This document shows, piece after piece, positions 22,014 to 30,910 of a stretch of 64,000 nucleotides of DNA (the stretch's first letter is position 1; each line of letters starts with the position of its first letter). Below the pieces are notes generated by a model. It was not told the origin of the DNA. It was given only the letters and a program-made list of their open reading frames with translations, and searched no databases. Origin of the DNA: Nonomuraea candida (GTDB taxonomy: Bacteria > Actinomycetota > Actinomycetes > Streptosporangiales > Streptosporangiaceae); NCBI RefSeq assembly GCF_000725485.1, contig NZ_JOAG01000004.1, forward strand, positions 186,001 through 250,000. Direction: 5' to 3'. The translations under genes were made by a program, and so were the position numbers.

Positions 22014-24731
22014 GTGCCAGCCCAGAACGGCAGCTCCGGCGGAACACGCCTGGTGATCGTCGAGTCGCCTGCCAAGGCGAAGACGATCAAGGATTACCTC
22101 GGTGCCGGCTACATGGTCGAGTCCAGCATCGGTCACATCCGTGACCTGCCGGAGAAGGCCGATGACATCCCCGAGGAGTTCAAGGGGGCGCCGTGGGCGC
22201 GCCTCGGGGTGAATGTCGAGCACGACTTCGAGCCACTGTACGTCGTCAACCCCGACAAAAGGTCGCAGGTCAACAAGCTGCGGCAGTTGTTGAAGGACGC
22301 TGACGAGCTCTACCTGGCCACTGACGAGGACCGCGAGGGCGAGGCCATCGCCTGGCACCTGCGCGAGGTGCTCAAGCCCAAGGTGCCCGTGCACCGCATG
22401 GTGTTCCACGAGATCACCCCGCAGGCGATCAGGGACGCCGTGGCCAACCCGCGCGACCTCAACCTCCGCCTGGTGGACGCCCAGGAGACCCGGCGCATCC
22501 TCGACCGCCTCTACGGCTACGAGGTCAGCCCCGTGTTGTGGAAGAAGGTCAAGCCGCGGCTGTCGGCGGGCCGGGTGCAGTCGGTGGCGACGCGGCTGGT
22601 GGTGGAGCGCGAGCGCGAGCGCATGGCGTTCACCCCCGCCCACTACTGGGACCTTCAGGCGCTGTTCGACTCCGGCAAGCCCGAGGAGCGGCCGCGCGAC
22701 TTCACGGCCACGCTGACCACGGTCGGCGGCAAGCGGGTGGCGCAGGGCCGCGACTTCGCCAGCACCGGGCAGCTCAAGACGGCCGGCGTGCTGCACCTGT
22801 CGGAGGCGGACGCGGGTGAGCTGGCGGGCAGGCTGCGGGAGACGTCGTTCTCGGTCAAGTCCGTCGAGCGCAAGCCGTACACGCGTAAGCCTTACGCGCC
22901 GTTCCGGACGACCACCTTGCAGCAGGAGGCCAGCCGGAAGCTGGGCTTCTCCGCGAAGTACACGATGCAGGTCGCGCAGCGGCTCTACGAGCAGGGCTTC
23001 ATCACCTACATGCGTACCGACAGCATCACGCTGTCGGAGACCGCGATCGCCGCCGCGCGCTCCCAGGCGATCAAGCTGTACGGCGCCGCGTACGTGCCCG
23101 ACAAGCCCCGCGTCTACTCCAGCAAGGTCAAGAGCGCGCAGGAGGCCCACGAGGCCATCCGGCCCTCGGGCGAGGAGTTCCGCACGCCGGGAGAGACCGG
23201 GCTGTCGGGCGACATGTTCCGCCTGTACGAGCTGATCTGGCAGCGCACCGTGTCCTCCCAGATGAAGGACGCGGTCGGCGAGTCGATCACCGTGAAGGTG
23301 GGCGGCACCTCGTCGGCCGGGGAGGACGTCGAGTTCAGCGCCTCCGGCCGGACGATCACGTTCTACGGCTTCCTGAAGGCCTACGTCGAGGGCGCCGACG
23401 ACCCCGCGACCGACCGCGACGACTCCGAGAAGCGGCTGCCGAACCTGGCGGAGGGCGACGCGCTCAGCGTGACGCGCCTCGACGTGTCCGGCCACTCGAC
23501 CAAGCCGCCCGCGCGTTACACCGAGGCGTCGCTGGTCAAGGAGCTGGAGGATCGGGAGATCGGGCGGCCTTCGACGTACGCCTCGATCATCGGCACCATC
23601 CTCGACCGCGGCTACGTGTTCAAGAAGGGCACGGCGCTGGTGCCGTCGTTCCTGGCGTTCGCCGTGGTCAACCTGCTGGAGCAGCATTTCGGCAACCTGG
23701 TCGACTACGACTTCACGGCCGAGATGGAGAAGGTCCTCGACGACATCGCCAACGACCGCGCGGAGCGGGTGCCCGAGCTGCAGCGCTTCTACTACGGCGC
23801 CGACGGCGACGAGGGCCTGAAGGAGATGGTCACCGACCTGGGCGACATCGACGCCAAGGAGATCAGCTCCTTCCCGATCAAGGGCACGGACATCGTCCTG
23901 CGGGTCGGGCGCTACGGGCCCTATCTCGACAGAGACGGCACCCGCGTCAACGTCCCCGAGGACATGACGCCCGACGAGCTGACCGCGGAGAAGGCCGAGG
24001 AGCTGTTCTCGCGGCCGACGGGCGACCGGCAGCTCGGGCACGACCCGGTGACCGGGCACATGATCGTGGCCAAGGACGGGCGGTTCGGGCCCTACGTGAC
24101 GGAGGTCCTGCCGGAGCCGGCCGCCGACGAGGAGGCGCCCAAGCGGCGCACGAAGAAGGCCGACGCGCCGAAGCCCCGGACGAGCTCGTTGTTCAAGACG
24201 ATGTCGCTGGACACGATCACGCTGGACGACGCGCTCAAGCTGCTGACGATCCCGAGGGTCGTGGGCGAGCTGGACGGCGAGGAGGTCGTGGCGCACAACG
24301 GGAAGTTCGGCCCGTACCTGAAGAAGGGGAGCGACTCGCGGTCGCTGGCCTCCGAGGAAGACCTGCTGACGGTCACCATCGACCAGGCCAAGGAGCTGTT
24401 CGCGCAGCCCAAGCAGCGCGGGCGGGGCCGGGCCGCGGCGGCGGCGCCGCTGCGCGAGCTGGGCGACGACCCCAACTCGAAGAAGCCGGTGGTGGTCAAG
24501 GAGGGGCGGTTCGGGCCGTACGTGACCGACGGCGAGACGAACGCGTCCCTGCGCAAGGGCGACACGGTCGAGGACATCACGATTGAGCGGGCCGCCGAGC
24601 TGCTGGCCGAGCGGCGTGAGCGGGCTCCGGCGCCCAAGAAGGGCGCCGCCAAGAGCACGGCGAAGGGCACGACGACGAGGAAGACGCCCGCGAAGAAGGC
24701 TCCGGCGAAGAAGCCCGCGGCCAAGTCCTAG
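22014..24731 (+). CDS. topA: DNA topoisomerase I
   Basis: This is a 905-aa protein. GTG at 22014 (VPAQNGSSGG) is chosen with GAGG/GGAAG upstream; the open frame to 21909 is not conserved-looking. The TOPRIM domain starts LVIVESPAKAKTIKDYL with acidic TDEDREGEAIAWHL. The catalytic Tyr lies in GFITYMRTDS. PRLSAGRVQSVATRLV and RPSTYASIIGTIL are further hallmarks. C-terminal Topo_C_Rpt-type repeats (VLRVGRYGPYLD, FGPYVT) are followed by a Lys/Ala-rich tail KKAPAKKPAAKS as in actinobacteria. The enzyme relaxes negative supercoils. Confidence 0.97.
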   Translation: MPAQNGSSGGTRLVIVESPAKAKTIKDYLGAGYMVESSIGHIRDLPEKADDIPEEFKGAPWARLGVNVEHDFEPLYVVNPDKRSQVNKLRQLLKDADELYLATDEDREGEAIAWHLREVLKPKVPVHRMVFHEITPQAIRDAVANPRDLNLRLVDAQETRRILDRLYGYEVSPVLWKKVKPRLSAGRVQSVATRLVVERERERMAFTPAHYWDLQALFDSGKPEERPRDFTATLTTVGGKRVAQGRDFASTGQLKTAGVLHLSEADAGELAGRLRETSFSVKSVERKPYTRKPYAPFRTTTLQQEASRKLGFSAKYTMQVAQRLYEQGFITYMRTDSITLSETAIAAARSQAIKLYGAAYVPDKPRVYSSKVKSAQEAHEAIRPSGEEFRTPGETGLSGDMFRLYELIWQRTVSSQMKDAVGESITVKVGGTSSAGEDVEFSASGRTITFYGFLKAYVEGADDPATDRDDSEKRLPNLAEGDALSVTRLDVSGHSTKPPARYTEASLVKELEDREIGRPSTYASIIGTILDRGYVFKKGTALVPSFLAFAVVNLLEQHFGNLVDYDFTAEMEKVLDDIANDRAERVPELQRFYYGADGDEGLKEMVTDLGDIDAKEISSFPIKGTDIVLRVGRYGPYLDRDGTRVNVPEDMTPDELTAEKAEELFSRPTGDRQLGHDPVTGHMIVAKDGRFGPYVTEVLPEPAADEEAPKRRTKKADAPKPRTSSLFKTMSLDTITLDDALKLLTIPRVVGELDGEEVVAHNGKFGPYLKKGSDSRSLASEEDLLTVTIDQAKELFAQPKQRGRGRAAAAAPLRELGDDPNSKKPVVVKEGRFGPYVTDGETNASLRKGDTVEDITIERAAELLAERRERAPAPKKGAAKSTAKGTTTRKTPAKKAPAKKPAAKS

Positions 24732-24911
24732 CGGCGTCTCAGGGGCGGCTCCGCGGCGTCCTGGCCGCGCCATGGCCGTCTTCGGCGGTGCTGTGGCGGC
24801 GCGTTGGCGGCGCGTTGGCGGCGCGTGGCGGTGCTTCGGCGCTGGTTTGGCGACGCATCCCACAGTTTCCGGCAGCCGCCGCACGCGGCCGCCGGAAGTA
24901 GCATCGGTGAT

Positions 24912-26180
24912 GTGTTCGTCGTGATCATCGTGAGTCTGGTCCTGCTCGCGCACTGCTACCTCTGGGTCCGGCTGGTGCGCCACACGACCGGGCCTGGGCG
25001 GCTGCGCAAGGCCCTGACCGGGGTGCTGGCCACGCTGCTCGTGGTGCTCGTGGCGACGTTCGTGGGCACGCGGATGGGGCTGGAGAGCTGGCTGGCCTGG
25101 CCGGGGTACATCTGGCTGGCGGTGATGTTCTACCTGGTCCTGCTTCTCCTCGTGCTGGAGCTGCCGCGGGCCGTGGTGTCGGCGTTGCTGCGCGCGAACG
25201 AGCGGCGGGCGTCCGGGCGGGCGCCCGATCCCGAGCCCGTCGCGGTGCCGGCCGGCGCGGCGGCCGCCCCGGGCGCGCCTCAGGCGGCGGCTCCGGCGCC
25301 GGCGGGCGCGTCTCCGGTCGAGGCTCCGCCTCCGGCGGACGCCGCCGTGAGCAGGCGGCTCTTCCTCGGGCGGGCCACCGCCGCGATCGCCGGGGTGAGC
25401 GCTCTGGGCACGGTCGGGTACGGCATGACGAGCGCGCTGGGCGACCCCCTGATCGAGCGGGTCAAGGTCGCGCTGCCGAAGCTCGATCCCCGGCTCAACG
25501 GGCTGCGCTTCGCCGTGGTGAGCGACATTCACCTGGGGCCCCTGACGGGGGTCGGGCACACCGAGCGCATCGTCCGGATGATCAACGGGCTCGAGGCCGA
25601 CGTGGTGGCGATCGTGGGCGACCTGGTGGACGGGACGGTGGCCCGGCTCGGGCATCTGGCACGGCCACTGAAGAGCCTGGAGTCCCGCTACGGGGCCTAT
25701 TTCGTGACCGGCAACCACGAATACTTCACGGCCGAGGGGCCGGAGGAGTGGATCGAGGAGCTCGGGCAGCTCGGCGTACGCTCGCTGCGAAACGAGCGCG
25801 TGGAGATCCGGCACCAGGGCGCCGTGCTCGACCTGGCCGGCGTGAACGACGTCGGCGGCGCGGCCCGTGGCGACGGCCCCGACTTCGGCAAGGCGCTGGG
25901 CGGGCGTGAGGCGGGCAGGTCCGCGGTGCTGCTGGCCCACCAGCCGGTCCAGGCGCGCGAGGCCGCGCGGCACGGCGTCGACCTGCAACTGTCCGGCCAC
26001 ACGCACGGCGGGCAGATGGCGCCGTTCAACCTGGTGGTGGGGCTGCAGCAGCCGGTGGTGTCGGGGCTGGCCACGGTGGACGGGACACAGGTCTATGTCA
26101 GCAGGGGAGCGGGCTTCTGGGGGCCGCCGGTGCGCGTCGGGGCGCCGCCCGAGATCTCGCTGGTGGAGCTGCGGAGCTGA
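24912..26180 (+). CDS. Membrane metallophosphoesterase
   Basis: This is a 422-aa protein from GTG at 24912; TAGCAT ends 7 nt before it, so the message may be leaderless. Four hydrophobic segments (first VFVVIIVSLVLLAHC, last YIWLAVMFYLVLLLLVLEL) precede a Pro/Ala linker and a further hydrophobic stretch. The calcineurin-type domain has VVSDIHLG, VGDLVDG, GNHEY, LAHQP and SGHTHGGQ, all metal ligands present. Such YaeI/YkuE-like enzymes hydrolyse phosphoesters at the membrane; the substrate is unknown. Confidence 0.9.
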   Translation: MFVVIIVSLVLLAHCYLWVRLVRHTTGPGRLRKALTGVLATLLVVLVATFVGTRMGLESWLAWPGYIWLAVMFYLVLLLLVLELPRAVVSALLRANERRASGRAPDPEPVAVPAGAAAAPGAPQAAAPAPAGASPVEAPPPADAAVSRRLFLGRATAAIAGVSALGTVGYGMTSALGDPLIERVKVALPKLDPRLNGLRFAVVSDIHLGPLTGVGHTERIVRMINGLEADVVAIVGDLVDGTVARLGHLARPLKSLESRYGAYFVTGNHEYFTAEGPEEWIEELGQLGVRSLRNERVEIRHQGAVLDLAGVNDVGGAARGDGPDFGKALGGREAGRSAVLLAHQPVQAREAARHGVDLQLSGHTHGGQMAPFNLVVGLQQPVVSGLATVDGTQVYVSRGAGFWGPPVRVGAPPEISLVELRS

Positions 26181-26222
26181 CTTATCGTAATCCGGTGGTC
26201 ACGAGGAGGCATCTTGGCGTAG

Positions 26223-26240
26223 AGTATCCGCCCGGATACT
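26223..26240. promoter_or_regulatory. Perfect palindromic operator upstream of HTH gene
   Basis: AGTATCCG-CC-CGGATACT has perfect 8-bp arms and ends 4 nt before the GGAGG SD of the next gene. The position and symmetry are those of an autoregulatory site for an XRE/antitoxin-type protein. Confidence 0.65.
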
Positions 26241-26255
26241 TTGCGGAGGTGGTTC

Positions 26256-26813
26256 ATGGTCCTGTCTCCCCTGGAGAAGGCGCTGGGGCGGGAGGTCGCG
26301 TTCTGGGCCAGGCGCGGCGGGCAGCTGTTTCGGCAGGCCCGGCATGCGGCGTGCCTCAACCAGAAGGCGCTGGCCAGAGTGAGCGGCACCTCGCGCACCA
26401 CCCTGTCGGCCTACGAGCACGGCAGGAAGTCGCCGACGCTGGAGACCGCCGGGCGCATCCTCGACGCCGCCGGGTTCCGGCTGGTGCTGGAGGCCAAGGT
26501 CCACTGCATCGCCCACGAGACGAACGACGGGCGCCCCTTCCACGTGCCCAGCAGGCTGCGGCGGCTGCCGGTCGCGGCGGCGCTGGGCATGGCGCAGGTG
26601 GCGGGCCGGATCTACGATCTGGCCGACCGCGACGAGCGCCGGGCCGCCTACACCGCGCTGATCTGCGAGGGCGGGCCGGACGCGCTGCTCGCCCACGTGG
26701 ACGGCGTGCTGCTGATCGACCTGTGGGACGAGCTCGTCCTTCCCATGGAGATCAGGTCCGTGTGGGAGTCATTGGTGGAAGAGGCGGGGCAAGAGGTCGG
26801 AGTTATGAATTGA
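26256..26813 (+). CDS. XRE-type HTH protein resembling AbiE-type antitoxins, no toxin gene
   Basis: This is a 185-aa protein. ATG at 26256 is preferred to TTG at 26241 because GGAGG sits 6 nt before it. The HTH is FRQARHAACLNQKALARVSG, then RTTLSAYEHGRKSPTLETA. The C-terminal part includes DLADRDERRAAYTALICEG and VDGVLLIDLWDELVLPMEIR, a segment I associate with antitoxin partners of nucleotidyltransferase toxins. No toxin-like frame follows in the 141-nt gap to the next gene. It may be an orphan regulator. The perfect palindrome in front suggests autoregulation. Confidence 0.7.
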   Translation: MVLSPLEKALGREVAFWARRGGQLFRQARHAACLNQKALARVSGTSRTTLSAYEHGRKSPTLETAGRILDAAGFRLVLEAKVHCIAHETNDGRPFHVPSRLRRLPVAAALGMAQVAGRIYDLADRDERRAAYTALICEGGPDALLAHVDGVLLIDLWDELVLPMEIRSVWESLVEEAGQEVGVMN

Positions 26814-26954
26814 TGATGTTTTTGAGGGCCTATTCGAGGTGTGCAACCTGCGCCCGAGCCCGATCACGTAATACCCTCGGCGACGGGCGGCCGGGAATAT
26901 CCGGCTCGTCTCTTGTCCACCTCCTTCCGGTCAACACCTGGATACGCTGAAAAC

Positions 26955-28997
26955 ATGACTGCCCTTGGCCGAAGCCGCCCGACTCATGTGCTGGCCAATG
27001 CGCCGTTCCGACGGCTGTGGACGGCCATGTCGGTGTGCAGCCTGGGTGACTGGCTCAACCTGCTGGCTCTGACCGCCCTCGCGGGCAACCTCACGCAGGG
27101 TGACTACCGCGTGCAGTCGCTGGCCGTCGGCGGCGTGTTCGTCGCCAAGATGTTGCCTGCCGTGCTGCTCGGGCCGCTCGCCGGGGTGTTCGCCGACCGG
27201 TTCGACCGGCGGCTGACGATGTTCACGGCCGATCTGGCCAGGTTCGCGGTGGTGTTGTCGATCCCGTTCGTCAACAGCTACCAGTGGGTCATCATCGCGA
27301 CCGTCCTGGTCGAGTGCGTGAACCTGTTCTGGGTCCCGGCCAAGGACGCCACGGTGCCCAACCTGGTGCCCAAGGCGCAGCTCGAGTCGGCCAACCAGCT
27401 CAACCTGCTGGTGACCTACGGCACCGCGCCGGTCGCGGCCATGCTGTTCGCCGCGCTGTCCGTGGCCGGCGATCTGGTCACCGGGATCGTGCCGTTCCTG
27501 ATGGGGCGCGACGCGACCGGGCTGGCGCTGATCGTCAACGCGTGCGCCTACCTCGTGTCGGCGTTCCTGATCTTCACTCTGCGCGACATCCCCAGGCGTG
27601 ACGGCGCGATCTCCACCCCCTCCGTGCTCAAGCAGGTCTTCGAGGGCTGGCGGTTCGTGGGCGGCGATCGGCTCGTGCGCGGGCTGGTCATCGGCATGCT
27701 GGGGGCGTTCGCGGCCGGCGGGGCCGTGGTGGGCGTGGCCAAGGTCTACGTGGTGGCGCTCGGCGGAGGCGACGCCGCCTACGGCGTGGTGTTCGGCGCG
27801 GTCTTCGTCGGCATGGCGCTGGGCATGTTCTTCGGGCCCAGGCTGCTGCGCGAGCTGTCGCGGCGGCGGCTGTTCGGGCTGGCCATCACCGTCGCGGGCC
27901 TGGTGCTGGTCGCGATCGCGCTCATCCACAACCTGGTGATCGTGGTCATGCTGACCGTGGTGCTGGGGGCGTGCGCGGGGATCGCCTGGATCATCGGCTA
28001 CACGCTGATCGGGCTGGAGGTCGAAGACGGGCTGCGCGGCCGCACGTTCGCGTTCCTGCAGTCCACGGCGCGGGTGACGCTGCTGCTCGTGGTCGCCGTG
28101 GCCAACCCGCTGGCCGCGCTCTTCGGCGTGCACGTGCTGGGCCTGGGCGAGTTCAGCTACCGTTTCGACGGCACCAGCCTGGTGCTGGTGATCGGCGGGG
28201 TGCTCGCGATGGGCGTCGGCGTGCTGGCGCTGCGGCACATGGACGACAGGAAGGGGGTCCCCCTGTCCGCCGACCTGATCGCGGCCGTGCGGGGCGAGCG
28301 CTTCCTCACCGAGCCGGCCGAGCGCGTGCCGGGGTTGTTCGTGGCGTTCGAGGGCGGCGAGGGGTCGGGCAAGACCACGCAGTCGCGGATGCTCGCCATC
28401 TGGCTGCGCGACCAGGGCTATGACGTCGTCCAGACGCGAGAGCCCGGCTCGACCAAGGTGGGCATGCGGTTGCGCGCCATCCTGCTCGACGCGGCCGAGA
28501 AGGGGTTGTCGGCGCGCTCGGAGGCGCTGCTGTACGCCGCCGACCGGGCCGAGCACGTGGAGAAGGTGATCAGGCCGGCGCTCTACCGGGGCTCGCTCGT
28601 GATCACCGACCGCTACGTCGACTCGTCGCTGGCCTACCAGGGCGCGGGGCGGGCGCTCGACCCGCAGGACGTGTCCAAGATCAACGCCTGGGCGACAGGC
28701 GGGCTGGTGCCGCATCTGACCGTGCTCATCGACACGCCGCCGGAGGTCGGGCTCACCCGGCTGGGCGGGGCGGCCGACCGGATCGAGTCCGAGCCGCTGG
28801 AGTTCCACGAGCGGGTGCGCAAGGAGTTCCGCGCGCTGGCGGCGGCGGCGCCCGAGCGCTACTTCGTGGTGGACGGCACGCTGCCGCAGGAGGAGATCAC
28901 CCGGCGGATCCAGGACCGCGTGCGCGAGATCCTGCCCGACCCGGTGCCGCGGGAGACCGAGGACATCACGGGCACGATGCCCGCGATCCGCGACTGA
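26955..28997 (+). CDS. tmk: MFS permease-dTMP kinase fusion
   Basis: This is a 680-aa protein, ATG at 26955; TACGCT lies 7 nt upstream and no SD is seen, so it is probably leaderless. Residues about 10-430 form a major-facilitator-type membrane domain (LAVGGVFVAKMLPAVLLGPLA with FADRFDRRLTMF; multiple further helices). Residues about 470-660 are thymidylate kinase: FVAFEGGEGSGKTTQ (Walker A), TREPGSTKVG, ITDRYVDSSLAYQG. This fusion next to topA and delta' is known in actinomycetes, so it is likely the essential dTMP kinase. What the permease half transports, if anything, is unknown. Confidence 0.93.
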   Translation: MTALGRSRPTHVLANAPFRRLWTAMSVCSLGDWLNLLALTALAGNLTQGDYRVQSLAVGGVFVAKMLPAVLLGPLAGVFADRFDRRLTMFTADLARFAVVLSIPFVNSYQWVIIATVLVECVNLFWVPAKDATVPNLVPKAQLESANQLNLLVTYGTAPVAAMLFAALSVAGDLVTGIVPFLMGRDATGLALIVNACAYLVSAFLIFTLRDIPRRDGAISTPSVLKQVFEGWRFVGGDRLVRGLVIGMLGAFAAGGAVVGVAKVYVVALGGGDAAYGVVFGAVFVGMALGMFFGPRLLRELSRRRLFGLAITVAGLVLVAIALIHNLVIVVMLTVVLGACAGIAWIIGYTLIGLEVEDGLRGRTFAFLQSTARVTLLLVVAVANPLAALFGVHVLGLGEFSYRFDGTSLVLVIGGVLAMGVGVLALRHMDDRKGVPLSADLIAAVRGERFLTEPAERVPGLFVAFEGGEGSGKTTQSRMLAIWLRDQGYDVVQTREPGSTKVGMRLRAILLDAAEKGLSARSEALLYAADRAEHVEKVIRPALYRGSLVITDRYVDSSLAYQGAGRALDPQDVSKINAWATGGLVPHLTVLIDTPPEVGLTRLGGAADRIESEPLEFHERVRKEFRALAAAAPERYFVVDGTLPQEEITRRIQDRVREILPDPVPRETEDITGTMPAIRD

Positions 28998-29026
28998 ACA
29001 TCCTCCGGGGCAACTAGCCTTGAGCC

Positions 29027-30202
29027 GTGACGGTTTTCGATGACCTCGTGGGGCAGGACCAGGCGACAGCCGTGCTGTCGCGGGCCGCGGCGGCGGCCGG
29101 CGAGGTCGTCGCGGGCGGGCGCGGCGCCGGCATGACGCACGCGTGGCTGTTCACCGGGCCGCCCGGCGCGGGCCGGGAGGACGCCGCGCGCGCCTTCGCC
29201 GCGGCGCTGCTGTGCCCCGACGCCGGGTGCGGCCACTGCGACCAGTGCCACCAGGTGCTCATCGGCTCGCACCCCGACCTGGAGTGCGTGCGTCCCGAGG
29301 GGCTGTCCTACAGCGTCAAGCAGACCCGTGAGCTGATCCTGCGCGCCGCCGGGGCGCCCACGCAGGGGCGGTGGCGGGTCATCCTGTTCGAAGACGCCGA
29401 CCGTGCCACCGAGTCCGCCGCGAACGCCCTGCTCAAGGCCATCGAGGAGCCGCCGCCACGCACCGTGTGGCTGTTGTGCTCGCCCGCCCCCGACGACCTG
29501 ATGATCACCATCAGGTCGCGCTGCCGCCAGGTGAACCTCACCACCCCCGCCACCGAGGCCGTCGCCCACGTGCTTGCCACGCGTGACAGCGTGCCGTGGG
29601 AGACCGCCAGGTTCGCGGCCAGGGCCGCGCAGGGGCACATCGGCCGGGCCCGCGCCCTCGCGCTCGACGAGGGGGTCAGGGCGCGCCGCGAGGCGGTGCT
29701 GAGCATCCCGCGCTCGCTGACCGGCGTCGGCGAGTGCGTGTCGGCGGCCGAGCGGCTGGTGAAGACGGCCGAGGAGGAGGCCGCCGTCGCCACGGCCGCG
29801 CTCAACGAGAACGAGACCTCGGAGCTGCGCAAGCTCTACGGCGAGGGGTCCAGCGGCAAGGGGCTCAACCGGGGGCTGGTGCGCGGCGGGGCCGGGGCGC
29901 TGAAGGAGCTGGAGGACCGGCAGAAGTCGCGGGCCACGCGGATCAAGCGGGACTCGCTGGACGCGGCGCTGCTGGAGCTCGTGTCGTTCTACCGCGACGT
30001 GCTGGCCATGCAGTTCGGGGCGGGCGGGGTGGAGCTGGCCAACGATGATCTGCGCTTCGACCTGGATCAGCTCGCCAAGTCGTCCACGCCCGAGGAGACG
30101 TTGCGGCGGATCGACGCGATCATGCGGTGCAGGGAACGGCTGGCGGCGAACGTCAACCCGCAGATGGCCGTCGAGGCGATGATGCTGTCCCTGCGGTCCT
30201 AG
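29027..30202 (+). CDS. holB: DNA polymerase III subunit delta'
   Basis: This is a 391-aa protein, GTG at 29027, 29 nt after tmk; TAGCCT ends 7 nt before it, so it may also have its own leaderless promoter. The clamp-loader fold begins VFDDLVGQDQATAVL. The P-loop is degenerate (GPPGAGREDAAR, no GKT), as usual for delta'. A zinc-binding set CPDAGCGHCDQCH follows, and FEDADRATESAANALLKAIEEPP is typical. The protein loads the beta clamp with gamma/tau and delta. Confidence 0.93.
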   Translation: MTVFDDLVGQDQATAVLSRAAAAAGEVVAGGRGAGMTHAWLFTGPPGAGREDAARAFAAALLCPDAGCGHCDQCHQVLIGSHPDLECVRPEGLSYSVKQTRELILRAAGAPTQGRWRVILFEDADRATESAANALLKAIEEPPPRTVWLLCSPAPDDLMITIRSRCRQVNLTTPATEAVAHVLATRDSVPWETARFAARAAQGHIGRARALALDEGVRARREAVLSIPRSLTGVGECVSAAERLVKTAEEEAAVATAALNENETSELRKLYGEGSSGKGLNRGLVRGGAGALKELEDRQKSRATRIKRDSLDAALLELVSFYRDVLAMQFGAGGVELANDDLRFDLDQLAKSSTPEETLRRIDAIMRCRERLAANVNPQMAVEAMMLSLRS

Positions 30203-30280
30203 CGGGCCTTCAGCCAGTCCCGGACTCAGGCGGGGGCGTGTCAGGTTCGGCCGCCCACGCTCGCGACGCGCGCCCGATGG

Positions 30281-30301
30281 TTGTCCACAGGTTGTGGACA
30301 G
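30281..30301. promoter_or_regulatory. Pair of inverted DnaA boxes
   Basis: TTGTCCACA (30281-30289) is a perfect actinomycete DnaA box; on the other strand 30301-30293 reads CTGTCCACA, 8 of 9. They face each other 3 nt apart, directly upstream of the ECF sigma gene and far from any origin genes. They may allow DnaA control of that gene, or bind DnaA away from oriC. Confidence 0.6.
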
Positions 30302-30340
30302 AGGCGTGGGCGGGTGCGGGCCGGGGCGGAAGATATTCGG

Positions 30341-30910
30341 GTGCCGCAAGCAGCAGATGAGGCCGCCAGGCGTCTCTGGTACGTGGAAGTCGAACTACTC
30401 ACCCAGCAAGAAGCCCTGGCGCGGCAGCGGGTCGACGTGGCGTCGGTCTTCGCCGAGCACCACGTCGGCCTCGTGCGGCTGGCCCTCATCATGGTCGGCG
30501 ATCAGGCCACCGCCGAAGACGTCGTGCAGGAGGCGTTCGAGCGCACGCATGCCGGCCGGGCCAGGCTGCGCGACGCCGACAAGATGCTGACATATGTGCG
30601 CTCGGCGGTGCTCAACGGGTGCCGCTCGGTGCTGCGCAGACGGGCGACGGTGTTCAAGCGCGCGGTGCCGTACGAACCGCCGGTCTGGTCGGCGGAGAGC
30701 GCCGTGCTGATGGGTGAGGAGCGGCGCGAGGTGCTGCTGGCGCTGCGCCGGCTGCCCCGGAGGCAGCGCGAGGCGCTGACCTTGCGCTACTACGTCGATC
30801 TCACCGACCAGGAGATCGCGGAAACGATGCGGATCAGTGCCGGCACGGCCAGGTCGACGATCGCGCGAGGGCTGGCGGCCCTCGCCAGAGAGCTTGGAGA
30901 GGATTCATGA
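30341..30910 (+). CDS. SigE-type ECF RNA polymerase sigma factor
   Basis: This is a 189-aa protein from GTG 30341. Other in-frame starts at 30281 (TTG) and 30383 (GTG) are possible; the SD evidence is weak for all. Region 2 is FAEHHVGLVRLALIMVGD, then ATAEDVVQEAFER; region 4 is LRRLPRRQREALTLRYYVD, then TDQEIAETMRISAGTARSTI. It belongs to the actinomycete SigE family. It overlaps the following membrane-protein gene by ATGA, so the two form a unit, with the second gene in the place usually held by the anti-sigma factor. Confidence 0.88.
   Translation: MPQAADEAARRLWYVEVELLTQQEALARQRVDVASVFAEHHVGLVRLALIMVGDQATAEDVVQEAFERTHAGRARLRDADKMLTYVRSAVLNGCRSVLRRRATVFKRAVPYEPPVWSAESAVLMGEERREVLLALRRLPRRQREALTLRYYVDLTDQEIAETMRISAGTARSTIARGLAALARELGEDS

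Noticed and set aside
21960..26006. Very long minus-strand open frame (over 1300 codons) opposite topA and the phosphoesterase gene
   Set aside because: It is the antisense shadow of GC-rich codon use; the sequence is Arg/Gly/His/Pro-rich low complexity without domains, while the plus strand encodes clear enzymes. The same holds for long antisense frames at 19312-21729, 26931-28808, 28859-30349, 43734-46295, 46364-48883 and 53981-55936.
26814..26954. Toxin gene after the antitoxin-like HTH gene
   Set aside because: Only 141 nt without a frame of useful length; the next gene is the MFS-dTMP kinase fusion.
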